This document shows positions 1 through 8,861 of a stretch of 64,000 bases of DNA, in pieces. Each line of letters starts with the position of its first letter. Within the stretch, counting starts at the first letter, position 1. Both the position numbers and the translations under genes were made by a program. The notes under the pieces were generated by a model. That model saw only the letters and a list, made by a program, of their open reading frames with translations, did no database searches and was not told the DNA's origin. Origin of the DNA: Jejuia sp043557195 (GTDB lineage: Bacteria > Bacteroidota > Bacteroidia > Flavobacteriales > Flavobacteriaceae); assembly GCA_043557195.1 (NCBI GenBank), contig CP121314.1, positions 3,100,001 through 3,164,000 on the forward strand. The letters run 5' to 3'.

Positions 1-1
1 T

Positions 2-550
2 CAAAAAAATGATGCTATAACAGCGGCCATTTTAGTATTTGTTATTAGTGGTGTAGTTATGGCAGTAGCATGTGGCGCGTTATACCATCAAGGTAATCCA
101 GTAACTAAAGTTCTGGATATGGCTAATACTTTAGAACCGGTTGCCGGAAATTTAGCCGTTAGTATATTCTTTTTCGGGACCCTAAGTGCTGGTTTATCCT
201 CAATATTTCCTTGTTTATTAATAGCGCCATTATTATTGGCGGATTATCAATCAGGTACGCTAGATACTAGTTCACGTCAATTTAAAATTATCACATTTAT
301 AGCTTGTTTAGTGGCGCTAATTGTGCCTGTTTTTGGTGCAAACCCAATTGAAATGCAAATACTATCTCAGGTATTCAATGTATTTGTTTTACCCATAGTT
401 ATTCTAGGAATCATATTATTAGTTAACAATAAAAAAGTGATGAAAGGTTATAAAACAAGTGTCTTTGTAAATATTGGCTTATTTGCTTCATTGCTTTTCG
501 CTTGCATTATTTCTTATAATGGAGCTATGGCGTTGTTTGAATATTTTTAA
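2..550 (+). CDS. Nramp-family divalent metal transporter, C-terminal part (cut by window edge)
   Basis: The reading frame is open from the left edge and stops at 550, giving 182 visible residues; the ATG at 59 is internal and not the true start. About five hydrophobic segments are visible. A late segment has the pattern LSQVFN..VLPIVILGIILLVNN, typical of the tenth helix of Nramp (Mn2+/Fe2+ symporter) proteins with a LeuT-like fold. The metal-binding helices 1 and 6 lie outside the window, so the substrate cannot be judged. Only 42 bp separate it from the PL7 lipoprotein gene, so it is probably the upstream member of the same transcript. A role in supplying divalent cations during alginate use is my inference. 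An unrelated LeuT-fold transporter is the main alternative. Confidence 0.7.
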   Translation, partial: QKNDAITAAILVFVISGVVMAVACGALYHQGNPVTKVLDMANTLEPVAGNLAVSIFFFGTLSAGLSSIFPCLLIAPLLLADYQSGTLDTSSRQFKIITFIACLVALIVPVFGANPIEMQILSQVFNVFVLPIVILGIILLVNNKKVMKGYKTSVFVNIGLFASLLFACIISYNGAMALFEYF

Positions 551-592
551 AGATTTCTATTAGTTAAAAAATGATTTTAAATACAATAAAAG

Positions 593-1705
593 ATGAATAA
601 ACAGATAAGCATAGTTGTACCTTTGGTGTTAGTTTTTAGTATGTTTTTAGTACTAAATAGTTGTAAGAATACTTCAAAAGATCCAGATACTTTAACAAAC
701 TCTAGCTCAAATAGTAAAGAGGCTAAAAAAACCATTTATGCCAATGAGGTTATTCCCTTTTTTGATGATTGGAAATTAATTTTAGGGGATGGTTCAAATG
801 CTGGAATTGCAAATAATTTTGAACATAAAGATTTCTTTTATACCACAAATGATGATGAGGGGAATTGGGTCGTTTTTAAAGCGCCTAATGGAGGAGATAC
901 ACATGGAACTTCAAACAATACAAGAACCGAATTGGCTCAAGTGAAAAAATGGTATCCAGCAACTGCTGATGATAAACTTACAGCTACGCTCAAAGTAATG
1001 AATGTGTCGGCTACAGGTGATGCTCGGGTAGCGGCTTCGCATGCTGTAGTTGTAGGTCAGATTCATAGTGCTGATGAATTTGAAAACGAACCGCTAAAAA
1101 TATTCTACAAAAAATTCCCTGGTCATACCAAAGGTTCGGTGTTTTGGCATTACGAAATCAACACTGCAGGTGATGATAATTCTAGAAGATGGGATTATTC
1201 AACGGCAGTTTGGGGCAACGATTTTTCTGTTGTTGGTCCTACTGAAAACACCTATCCAGAAGAGCCTAAAGAAGGTATTGCTTTGGGCGAAGAATTTAGT
1301 TATGAAATCGTGGTTAAGGATGGCATAATGAGTTTAAAATTTAGTAGTGATGGGCATGAAACTAAAACGTTCACAAAAAACTTGATAGTATCTGAATATA
1401 CCACCACTGATGATATTCCTGAGCAAACAAAAAAATTGTTTGTGCCAATTGGTCAAGACGGTGTAGAACGTGAAAATGCCTATGCTGGTGAAGGTTGTTT
1501 TTTTAAGTTAGGTTCTTACAATCAAACCAATGGGAAGTCTCCGGAAGTGAATAGAAACTGGTGTTCTGGAGCTGAGACACATGGCGGGGATATTCAAAAG
1601 CAATATAACGATGGAAATTATGCCGAAGTTTGGTTTAAAAAAGCAAGCATTTATGTAAGTGATGCGGCTGTGTCTAATGAAGGCTATTTTGCTAAAAATG
1701 ATTAA
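593..1705 (+). CDS. Alginate lyase, PL7 family, lipoprotein
   Basis: This protein should cleave alginate by beta-elimination at the cell surface or in the periplasm. A lipoprotein signal ends in LNSC with Cys24 as the lipidated residue, followed by a Ser/Asn-rich linker to about residue 45. The three PL7 signatures appear in order: TRTELAQV with Arg111, QIH at 156-158 and CFFKLGSYNQ at 302-311 with the catalytic-type Tyr309. Gln156, His158, Arg111 and Tyr309 form the usual PL7 active-site set. The tail after YNQ is unusually long, with an extra Cys and a Trp-rich strand. It is flanked by the Nramp-like gene and an SDR gene 17 bp downstream. Endo versus exo mode and M/G preference cannot be read from the sequence. 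Confidence 0.9.
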   Translation: MNKQISIVVPLVLVFSMFLVLNSCKNTSKDPDTLTNSSSNSKEAKKTIYANEVIPFFDDWKLILGDGSNAGIANNFEHKDFFYTTNDDEGNWVVFKAPNGGDTHGTSNNTRTELAQVKKWYPATADDKLTATLKVMNVSATGDARVAASHAVVVGQIHSADEFENEPLKIFYKKFPGHTKGSVFWHYEINTAGDDNSRRWDYSTAVWGNDFSVVGPTENTYPEEPKEGIALGEEFSYEIVVKDGIMSLKFSSDGHETKTFTKNLIVSEYTTTDDIPEQTKKLFVPIGQDGVERENAYAGEGCFFKLGSYNQTNGKSPEVNRNWCSGAETHGGDIQKQYNDGNYAEVWFKKASIYVSDAAVSNEGYFAKND

Positions 1706-1722
1706 AATAATTAAGAATAAAC

Positions 1723-2490
1723 ATGATGAAAAATAAAATGACGGGTAAAAATATACTTATTACAGCAGGTGCTCAAGGCATAGGAGAATCAATAACTAAA
1801 CACTTTATAGATAGTGGTGCTAATGTTGCAATTCATTATTTTTCTAGTGCTGATACTGCTAACCAATTGAAAGCGTATGCTGCTAGTAAAGGGCAAAAAG
1901 CAGTTGTTATTAGTGGTGATTTAACTAAAGAGGCAGATGCGAATACTTTGGTAGATAAAACTGTAGAGGCATTGGGTGGTTTAGACGTGCTAATCAATAA
2001 TGCAGGTTCACTTGTTGCGCGTAGAATGTTAAATGAAATGGATACTGAATTCTGGCATAAGGTCATGGATATCAACCTTACATCTATGATGTTTGTAACT
2101 CGAGCTGCATCACCGCATCTAGCAAAAAACGAAAATAGTAGTATTGTTAATTTAGCATCACTCGCCGGACGCAAAGGAGGGCATCCAGGTTCTCTAGTTT
2201 ATTCAACTAGCAAGGGCGCTATTTTAACGTTTACAAGAGCGCTTTCTTCAGAATTGGGCCCTCAAGGAATAAGAGTTAATGCTGTTGCTCCAGGTCTTAT
2301 TCTTGGCACTTCATTTCATAACACGCACACAACAAAAGAGTCAGCGGCTGCAACAACTGCTGGGATTCCAATTAAACGAGCAGGTAATGCTGATGATGTA
2401 GCTCGAGCGGTTTTATATCTTGCCTCAGAATATGACGGATTTATTACTGGTGCTACATTGGATATCAATGGAGGAGTCTACAATATGTAG
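1723..2490 (+). CDS. SDR-family oxidoreductase, candidate DEH reductase
   Basis: This is a classical short-chain dehydrogenase of 255 residues. The cofactor loop AGAQGIG is at 15-21, NNAG at 92-95, and the catalytic Ser146, Tyr160 and Lys164 lie in the YSTSK block. A C-terminal DINGGVYN pattern matches the family's usual end. In an alginate locus the likely substrate is 4-deoxy-L-erythro-5-hexoseulose uronate (DEH), reduced to 2-keto-3-deoxygluconate; this is inferred from context only. The first residue of the Rossmann motif is Ala rather than the usual Thr-Gly. The start at 1723 is followed at once by a second ATG (1726), and either could be used. A second SDR lies at the far end of the locus (27928), so the two may differ in cofactor or substrate. 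Confidence 0.85.
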   Translation: MMKNKMTGKNILITAGAQGIGESITKHFIDSGANVAIHYFSSADTANQLKAYAASKGQKAVVISGDLTKEADANTLVDKTVEALGGLDVLINNAGSLVARRMLNEMDTEFWHKVMDINLTSMMFVTRAASPHLAKNENSSIVNLASLAGRKGGHPGSLVYSTSKGAILTFTRALSSELGPQGIRVNAVAPGLILGTSFHNTHTTKESAAATTAGIPIKRAGNADDVARAVLYLASEYDGFITGATLDINGGVYNM

Positions 2491-2653
2491 TTCTTTGTTA
2501 AATTTTTTATGTAGTACTAAGTGAGGATTGATGTAAAACCCGTTAGCAAAATAACTTGTGAAAACTTTCTTTGTAATTAGCCGCGTAATGCTACTAATTG
2601 GTTAGCCATTAGTGAGTTAAATGGGGCTTTGATCGAAATAGATTGTTAAAGTA

Positions 2654-2732
2654 TTTGGAGAACAGAATAATATGCATATATTTGGTAAACCAATTTGGTA
2701 AACCAATTTGGTAAACCAATTTGGTAAACCAA
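2654..2732 (+). promoter_or_regulatory. Promoter with four tandem TTGGTAAACCAA operators
   Basis: A Bacteroidota-type promoter is visible: TTTG at 2654-2657, exactly 19 bp, then TATATTTG at 2677-2684. The last bases of the -7 element merge into the first of four identical palindromes TTGGTAAACCAA at 2682-2693, 2695-2706, 2708-2719 and 2721-2732, a strict 13-bp period. The array covers the predicted transcription start and ends 8 bp before the ATG at 2741, which fits a repressor site. A weaker related site, TTGGTTAGCCAT, lies upstream at 2598-2609. The nearby GntR-type regulator is the best candidate ligand, by inference. The rest of the 250-bp gap shows nothing else I recognise. Confidence 0.85.
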
Positions 2733-2740
2733 TTTAATTA

Positions 2741-3808
2741 ATGAGATTTTTATCGCTATTTGGATTTGTTCTATTCCTTCATACTCCTTTGTTGAATTCG
2801 CAAGTGGTTTTGAATGCTGATGGTACAGGGAGTACTTACGAGTTAATTAATTCGGTATTGGCTCCAGGGTATAATGTCATTGAGGTGCCAGATTGTAATC
2901 ATTCAGCTTTTGGAAGACATATTGATGAAGTCTACGACAATGATTTAAATACAAATGTTTTTCGTTTTCAAATTCATGTAACACCAGACAACGACCGTTG
3001 TATAAATTTTGATAGACAGCGCAATGAAATTAAGGCATACGATAAATCTCCAGATAATCTAAAAGGCATTGAAGGAGAGACTGTTGTTTACAAATGGAAG
3101 TTTAAGTTAGATGCGGGATTTCAGTCGTCTCCAAATTTCACACATATACATCAGCTAAAATCAGTAGGTGGAAGTTTAGAAAGTATGCCCATGTATACTT
3201 TAACAACACGAAAAGGTAGTCCTGATCAATTGGAATTGAGGTATGCCGAAACCAGCAGTCAAATCACATTATTAAAAACTGACTTATCACCTTTTAAGGG
3301 TGTTTGGGTTGAAGTTACAGAAACTATAAACTATGCTACTGATGGTACCTACAGTATAGAGATTAAAAAGGTAAGTGATGGTAGCATGCTATTTAATTAT
3401 TCAACTAATTCTATTATCAATTGGCGCCCTGGAGCAGAGTTTGTACGTCCAAAATGGGGTATATATAGAAGTTTGCTAAATTCAGCAGATTTAAGAGATG
3501 AACAAGTATTGTTTTCTGATTTTAGTGTTGAAGAGACAGGGGCTTTATCTGTATCAGATAATTCGAGTTTACAAAAAAAATCAATTAGACTAATCCCTAA
3601 TCCTGCATCTGCTAACGTGTCAATAATTGAAGATGTTGCCAATAGTTTCAATCAAATACATATTTACGACAATTTAGGTCGCCTGATAAAGGAATTAAAT
3701 CCGATTACAAATTCTATTGATGTTTCTAGGCTTAGCACAGGGATGTATTTCCTTGTTTTCAAAAAAGGTGCAATTACTATTGATTCTAAGAGATTAATAG
3801 TTAAATAA
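2741..3808 (+). CDS. Secreted putative polysaccharide lyase, heparin-lyase-I-like fold, T9SS-sorted
   Basis: The 355-residue protein has an N-terminal signal peptide (about residues 1-20) and a C-terminal T9SS type A tail: PNPAS, then IYDNLGRLIKEL, LSTGMYFLVF and a basic end. The middle domain (about 25-265) carries RQRNEIKAYDKSP, YKWKFKLDAGF, THIHQLK and VRPKWGIYRS. To my recollection these resemble jelly-roll lyases grouped with heparin lyase I and glucuronan lyase (Pfam Polysacc_lyase), not PL7. It is the first gene after the operator array and only 7 bp before a PL6 gene, so a role in alginate or a co-occurring polyuronate is likely. No substrate can be assigned. A carbohydrate-binding protein without catalysis remains possible. 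Confidence 0.6.
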   Translation: MRFLSLFGFVLFLHTPLLNSQVVLNADGTGSTYELINSVLAPGYNVIEVPDCNHSAFGRHIDEVYDNDLNTNVFRFQIHVTPDNDRCINFDRQRNEIKAYDKSPDNLKGIEGETVVYKWKFKLDAGFQSSPNFTHIHQLKSVGGSLESMPMYTLTTRKGSPDQLELRYAETSSQITLLKTDLSPFKGVWVEVTETINYATDGTYSIEIKKVSDGSMLFNYSTNSIINWRPGAEFVRPKWGIYRSLLNSADLRDEQVLFSDFSVEETGALSVSDNSSLQKKSIRLIPNPASANVSIIEDVANSFNQIHIYDNLGRLIKELNPITNSIDVSRLSTGMYFLVFKKGAITIDSKRLIVK

Positions 3809-3815
3809 TTTTAAA

Positions 3816-6428
3816 ATGATGAAAAATACTCTACAAGACTTTCAAACTCCAAATCACTCATTAAAATTATTACATAAACTTAGTTTTATTCTCATTGTTA
3901 TGTTTAGTTCATTTGTAGTATTTGCGCAAACTACGTACAATATTACAGATCCAGAAGACTTAGAAAACAACATCTATGTAGCTGGAGATATCATCATATT
4001 AGCAAATGGGACCTATAGTACAGATGCTCGTATAAACTTTGTTGGTAATGGAACGGTTGATGACCCTATTACCTTTAGAGCTGAGACCCCTGGAGGAGTT
4101 GTTTTTACCGGTGGTTTAAAGATGGATATTGGTGGAGATTATGTTATTGTTGACGGTTTTCATTGGCAAGGTGGTTATGGGGCGAGTAATTTTATACAGT
4201 TTAGAGACGGTACAGATTACGCCAATTACAGTACCATTCAAAATTGTGTTATTAACGGTTTAACAGTAGATCCTAATGATCAGGAAGTTGGAACAAGTGA
4301 GAAACACAGATGGATTGTGTTATACGGTACTTATAACACCGTAACAAACTGCTCGTTCATGAATAAAACAAATGCTGGAGCTACAGTACTGGTTGAACTT
4401 TCATATAATGCAGATGCCAATCGTTGTGCTACTGTTGGTCATACTATTAGCAGTAATTACTTTTATAAATATGAAAAAATTGATACAGCTTTAACGAATG
4501 CTGGTGATAGTGAAACGATACGAATAGGTTCTAGTAATACCCAAAACGTAAATGCAAATGTTACAGTAACAAACAATTATTTTGTTGAGGCAGATGGAGA
4601 GAATGAAATTATAACTAATAAAAGTAAGAACAATATTTTCACGAATAATACTTTTAGAAGATGTAGAGGTTCTTTGGTCTTACGTCATGGTTCTCATGCT
4701 ACAGTTGATGGTAATTACTTTTTAGGAGAAGATGTTGAAGGCACTGGAGGAATTAGAATATCTGATAGTAACCATACCATTACAAATAATTATATTCAAG
4801 ATTGTATTACTGTTAATAGTCAAGCTAAGTGGAATAATGGCATTACTTTTATTGGTGGTGGTGATAATGCTGCTGTTGCTTGTACTGCTTCGGGTCTTAC
4901 AAATGGATACCAACAAGTTGAGAGTATCGATCTTTCGAATAATACAATTGTTAATACAAATGCGCCTTTATATTACAATGAAGATAAAGGTTCTACCGAT
5001 CCAACAGGGACAGTTGATGATAACTTGATTTATTTTGCTTCTGGAAATTCGAATATCACTGATGTCCTTTCAGGTGATAGTGCCAATGCATTTTCAAATA
5101 TGGGTACTGGTTTAACCTATACAGGAAATGTTTATTCGGGAACAACTTTAGGAGGTACAACTACGGGTTTCTTTGAAGATGAAGAAACTGGAATTATTGC
5201 TACTGCTGATGGTGAAATTTTTACATTTTCAGGACCTGGATCTACCGATAAAGGAGCTGATATGGGAAGTTATGAGCCAACAACTGACGATATGGTGGGT
5301 TATGGTATTGGGGCTTGTTTTTTAGATTTTTTAGGTTCTTCTATTACAGATGGCGATTGTACTATCGTTATAGTCGATAATTTAACAGTGAGTACTTTGC
5401 CAACACTAACTGCGGAAGCATCAAGTAATGACGTGATTGTTAATGCAAATGTTGGTTGGACAGCTCTTTCTAATGATGGTTGGATTTCCATAAATACGAA
5501 TTCGGGAACAGGAAATGCTACCGTTTCAGTTTCTGTAACAGCAAATACTGATGTTAATACTAGAGTAGGTACAGTAACGTTTACACAAAACCCTGGAGGA
5601 GATGATATCGTAAGAACCTTAACGGTTACTCAAGAAGGAGCAGATTTGACTGATTTGTATGATCTTATTAATACCGGGGTGTCAGGAGATCCAGTGAGTA
5701 TTCATTCATTTTCAAAAGAAGAAGTAAATGGTACTACAAAGTTTAATTATGCATCAAATACTTTAGATAAAGATATGGATACCGATTGGGCAGCAGATGA
5801 TGGTGCAGTTGCTGGAGGAGATTATAAAGGCGATGGAGAATATATAATTTATGATCTAGGAAGTGAGCATGAGCTCGATTTAATTCAATTTAATACAACC
5901 AACAAATCGGATGCCTTCGGTTATCAGGTTTGGGTTTCTACAACAGGAACAGACGAATCCGATTTTACTATGGCATTACCAACAACAGGAGATTTATTGC
6001 TTACGGCAACAAACACCACAGATTTTAATCAATATGAAATTGATGTAAATGCACGTTATGTTAAATTAATTGGTTATGGTAGATTTAATAGCGCTGGAGA
6101 TACAAGAACAAGTGTGTGGTCGGCAATTACTGAAATAGAGTTTTTTGGAACACAAAGCAGTTTATCCGTTTCAGATAATTCTAAAAATAGTGTGGTTATA
6201 TATCCAGTTCCAGCTAAAAATGATTTGTATATTAGAAACCTTGATTCCAATGTAGATTTAATAATTGTCTATGGTATAGATGGTAAGAAAGTTTTTGAAA
6301 AACAAATATTTAATTCTGAAAACAATTTAAGTTTAAATATTTCTTCGCTTGTTAATGGCACTTATCTAGTACATTTCTCTGAAAGAGGAAGATTTAAAGG
6401 TTCTAAAATGATTGTTGTTTCTCATTAA
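3816..6428 (+). CDS. Secreted alginate lyase PL6 with BACON, discoidin-like and T9SS domains
   Basis: This is a multidomain secreted lyase of 870 residues. A signal peptide ends at about FAQ (36-38). Residues 40-400 form a parallel beta-helix of the PL6 type with many N-N-Y/T-F turns. Lys269 (in NKSKNN) and Arg290 (in LRHGS) are 21 residues apart, the same spacing as the catalytic Lys/Arg pair of the family. A BACON-like domain (about 520-610, WISINTNSGTG...VTVTQ) and an F5/8 type C (discoidin-like) domain (about 615-775) follow; the latter two probably bind polysaccharide. The last 85 residues are a T9SS type A sorting tail. The two PL6 genes flank an operator array, so they belong to separate transcripts. 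Chondroitinase B is the alternative PL6 activity, but the context favours alginate. Confidence 0.9.
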   Translation: MMKNTLQDFQTPNHSLKLLHKLSFILIVMFSSFVVFAQTTYNITDPEDLENNIYVAGDIIILANGTYSTDARINFVGNGTVDDPITFRAETPGGVVFTGGLKMDIGGDYVIVDGFHWQGGYGASNFIQFRDGTDYANYSTIQNCVINGLTVDPNDQEVGTSEKHRWIVLYGTYNTVTNCSFMNKTNAGATVLVELSYNADANRCATVGHTISSNYFYKYEKIDTALTNAGDSETIRIGSSNTQNVNANVTVTNNYFVEADGENEIITNKSKNNIFTNNTFRRCRGSLVLRHGSHATVDGNYFLGEDVEGTGGIRISDSNHTITNNYIQDCITVNSQAKWNNGITFIGGGDNAAVACTASGLTNGYQQVESIDLSNNTIVNTNAPLYYNEDKGSTDPTGTVDDNLIYFASGNSNITDVLSGDSANAFSNMGTGLTYTGNVYSGTTLGGTTTGFFEDEETGIIATADGEIFTFSGPGSTDKGADMGSYEPTTDDMVGYGIGACFLDFLGSSITDGDCTIVIVDNLTVSTLPTLTAEASSNDVIVNANVGWTALSNDGWISINTNSGTGNATVSVSVTANTDVNTRVGTVTFTQNPGGDDIVRTLTVTQEGADLTDLYDLINTGVSGDPVSIHSFSKEEVNGTTKFNYASNTLDKDMDTDWAADDGAVAGGDYKGDGEYIIYDLGSEHELDLIQFNTTNKSDAFGYQVWVSTTGTDESDFTMALPTTGDLLLTATNTTDFNQYEIDVNARYVKLIGYGRFNSAGDTRTSVWSAITEIEFFGTQSSLSVSDNSKNSVVIYPVPAKNDLYIRNLDSNVDLIIVYGIDGKKVFEKQIFNSENNLSLNISSLVNGTYLVHFSERGRFKGSKMIVVSH

Positions 6429-6461
6429 CAAATTGAGAACCAAATATTTTAATAAATTAAG

Positions 6462-6514
6462 TTTGCTACACAGCTAATATTACTTATATTTGGTAAACCA
6501 AATTGGTAAACCAA
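6462..6514 (+). promoter_or_regulatory. Promoter with two tandem TTGGTAAACCAA operators
   Basis: TTTG at 6462-6465 and TATATTTG at 6485-6492 are separated by exactly 19 bp. Two perfect TTGGTAAACCAA palindromes follow at 6490-6501 and 6503-6514, with the 13-bp period seen at the other sites. The first overlaps the -7 element. It should drive the PL6-PL17-kdgF transcript starting at 6534. No long leader is present here, unlike the SusC promoters. Confidence 0.85.
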
Positions 6515-6533
6515 TTAACTAAACTATTCTAAA

Positions 6534-8855
6534 ATGCCACATTCATTTAAATATTACTTGAGTCTTATTGTGATTTTTGTCTTTTTATCATGTAAACAAG
6601 ATGATGCTAGTTTGGTTAAGGATATTTCAGAATTTGATACGGCAGTTGAAAATGCAAAACCTGGAGATGTTATTACATTGGCCAATGGGGTATGGAAAGA
6701 TACAGAGCTTCTTTTTGAGGCCAAAGGCACTAAAGAGCAACCTATAACATTAACGGTTGAAGAAAAAGGGAAAGTTAGTTTAGAAGGACAATCTAATTTG
6801 AAAATTGCCGGAGAACACCTGATAGTTGAAGGCTTAATTTTTAAAAACGGATATACTCCAACAAACGAGGTTATTTCGTTTAAAAAAGATAAAAAAAACC
6901 TAGCGAATAATTGTAGACTTACCGAGTGTGTTATTGATAATTACTCGCAAATAGAGAGACATGAACCTGATACTTGGATAGCTATTTATGGGAAAAATAA
7001 CCGAGTAGACCATAATCATTTAATGGGTAAAGGTAATCGAGGGGTTACTATGACGGTGCGCTTAAATTCAAAGGAAAGTCAAGAAAACCATCATAAGATA
7101 GATCATAATTATTTTGGTCCAAGACAAAGTTTAGGCTCTAATGGAGGGGAGAGCTTACGTATAGGTACGAGTCATTATTCTTTAAGTAATTCTAATACCT
7201 TAGTTGAGTCTAATTTCTTTGATAGATGCAACGGCGAAGTAGAAATAATTTCTAGCAAATCGTGTCAAAATACCTTTAAGAATAATGTATTTTTTGAATG
7301 TGCAGGCACACTTACTATGCGCCATGGTAATGAAACTTTAGTAGATAGCAATATTTTTATAGGTAACGGTAAGGCAAGCACAGGTGGTATTCGTGTAATA
7401 AATGGGCAACAAAAAGTAATTAATAATTATGCAGTTGGATTAACAGGGTATCGTTTTAGAGGTGCTTTAGTAATAATGAATGGCATTTATAATTCACCTC
7501 TTAATCGCTATTTTCAAGTAAAAGATGCTGTAATAAAAAACAATACATATCTTAATTGTGATAATGTATTACTTTGTGTAGGTAGTGATGCAGAAAGAAA
7601 TGCGCCACCAGTAAATTCTGTTATGGAGAATAATATTTTCTATAATGAAAATAAAGACGAAATCTTTGAAGTTTTTGATGATATTAGTGGTATAGCATTC
7701 AACAATAACATAACAAGTTCAAATATAAAACCATTAAGTAATTCTGGTTTTATAGCTAAAGATTTAACTTGGACAAAAAATAATGATGGCTTATTGATGC
7801 CATCAATGGATGGAGCTGGCGCTAAACTACCTGAAAGCATTCTTAAAAAATCTGAAACAGGGGTAAGTTGGTATTCTAAAGAAGAGGCTCCTGCTTTAAA
7901 TTCAGGAAAAACCATAAAAGTTGAAGCAGGATTAAATACTTTATTTGATGCTGCTAAAAATAGTTCGCCAGGAGATATTTTGCAATTAACTTCATCTGAA
8001 AACTATACATTAACTAAAACTATTCCTGTAAAACATGCATTAAGTTTTGTGTCTTCAGCAAACGAAAAGCCTACAGTTTTATTTGAAAAGAAAGCACTTT
8101 TTGAAATACAAAATGGTGGAAGCCTATCTTTAAAAGGTATTCGTTTTGATGGGGAAGACGCACCAGATAGAACAGGTAATTCTGTAATAACTACAAGTAA
8201 ATATTCAATGAATAAAAACTATAAATTATTTATTGATAATTGTGATTTTGATAATTTAGACGTTAACCATTCTTATGATGCCATACGGGTATATAAAAAT
8301 ACTTTGGCTGATACCATAAGCATAACAAATTCAAATTTTAAAACTATAAGTGGTAATGTTATGGCACTTGATAGGGAAACGGATGATATTGGTATTTATA
8401 ATGCAGAATATGTTATCTTAAAAAATAATAGTTACCAGAATATTGATGGTGCAGCTTTAATTTTATATAGAGGCGGAAAAGACGAAAGCACAATAGGACC
8501 TGTTTTAAAAATAGACCATTGTACTTTTGATAATGTAGGTAATGGGAAAAGAAATAAGTATCAAGGTGTTATCGATATTTACGGTGTACAAGCAAGCATT
8601 ATAAAAAATTCTATTTTCAATAATTCCAAAGGTATTTATGCGCATTTAGTGGTTGGAGAACCTATTGTAAATATGGATAATAATAACTTCTATAAATCTG
8701 ATAAAATTAAGATTTCGGGAGATCAAAAGTATAGTATTGGAAAAGTTTGGACGCTCAACCCCGAATTTTCAGAAGCTAGCCTAATGCTATCCTCAAGCTC
8801 TGCTTTAAAAGGAAAAGCTACTGATGGGAACGATTTAGGAATAACAACTAACTAA
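6534..8855 (+). CDS. Alginate lyase PL6, lipoprotein with two beta-helix domains
   Basis: The 773-residue lipoprotein has the lipobox FLSC with Cys20. The first beta-helix (about 28-430) is PL6: GDVITLANGVWKD near the start, Lys242 in SSKSCQN and Arg263 in MRHGN, again 21 residues apart. A second beta-helix (about 460-770) has repeated N/D-rich turns such as IDNCDFDNL and IDHCTFDNV; this two-domain layout matches the larger PL6 subfamily with a C-terminal helical domain. Membrane anchoring, together with the adjacent PL17, suggests it trims oligomers in the periplasm or at the inner leaflet of the outer membrane. The PL17 gene begins 6 bp later. Polymer specificity (poly-MG, poly-M or poly-G) is not visible. 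Confidence 0.9.
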   Translation: MPHSFKYYLSLIVIFVFLSCKQDDASLVKDISEFDTAVENAKPGDVITLANGVWKDTELLFEAKGTKEQPITLTVEEKGKVSLEGQSNLKIAGEHLIVEGLIFKNGYTPTNEVISFKKDKKNLANNCRLTECVIDNYSQIERHEPDTWIAIYGKNNRVDHNHLMGKGNRGVTMTVRLNSKESQENHHKIDHNYFGPRQSLGSNGGESLRIGTSHYSLSNSNTLVESNFFDRCNGEVEIISSKSCQNTFKNNVFFECAGTLTMRHGNETLVDSNIFIGNGKASTGGIRVINGQQKVINNYAVGLTGYRFRGALVIMNGIYNSPLNRYFQVKDAVIKNNTYLNCDNVLLCVGSDAERNAPPVNSVMENNIFYNENKDEIFEVFDDISGIAFNNNITSSNIKPLSNSGFIAKDLTWTKNNDGLLMPSMDGAGAKLPESILKKSETGVSWYSKEEAPALNSGKTIKVEAGLNTLFDAAKNSSPGDILQLTSSENYTLTKTIPVKHALSFVSSANEKPTVLFEKKALFEIQNGGSLSLKGIRFDGEDAPDRTGNSVITTSKYSMNKNYKLFIDNCDFDNLDVNHSYDAIRVYKNTLADTISITNSNFKTISGNVMALDRETDDIGIYNAEYVILKNNSYQNIDGAALILYRGGKDESTIGPVLKIDHCTFDNVGNGKRNKYQGVIDIYGVQASIIKNSIFNNSKGIYAHLVVGEPIVNMDNNNFYKSDKIKISGDQKYSIGKVWTLNPEFSEASLMLSSSSALKGKATDGNDLGITTN

Positions 8856-8861
8856 AATATA

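Noticed and set aside
1836..2174. Open frame of about 112 codons antisense to the SDR gene
   Set aside because: It lies entirely inside the well-supported SDR gene, lacks family features and appears to be a by-product of that gene's codon use.
2682..2732. Possible CRISPR array in the tandem TTGGTAAACCAA repeats
   Set aside because: Units are 12 bp with 1-bp spacers at a 13-bp period, far too short for CRISPR, and they sit on a promoter, which fits operators.
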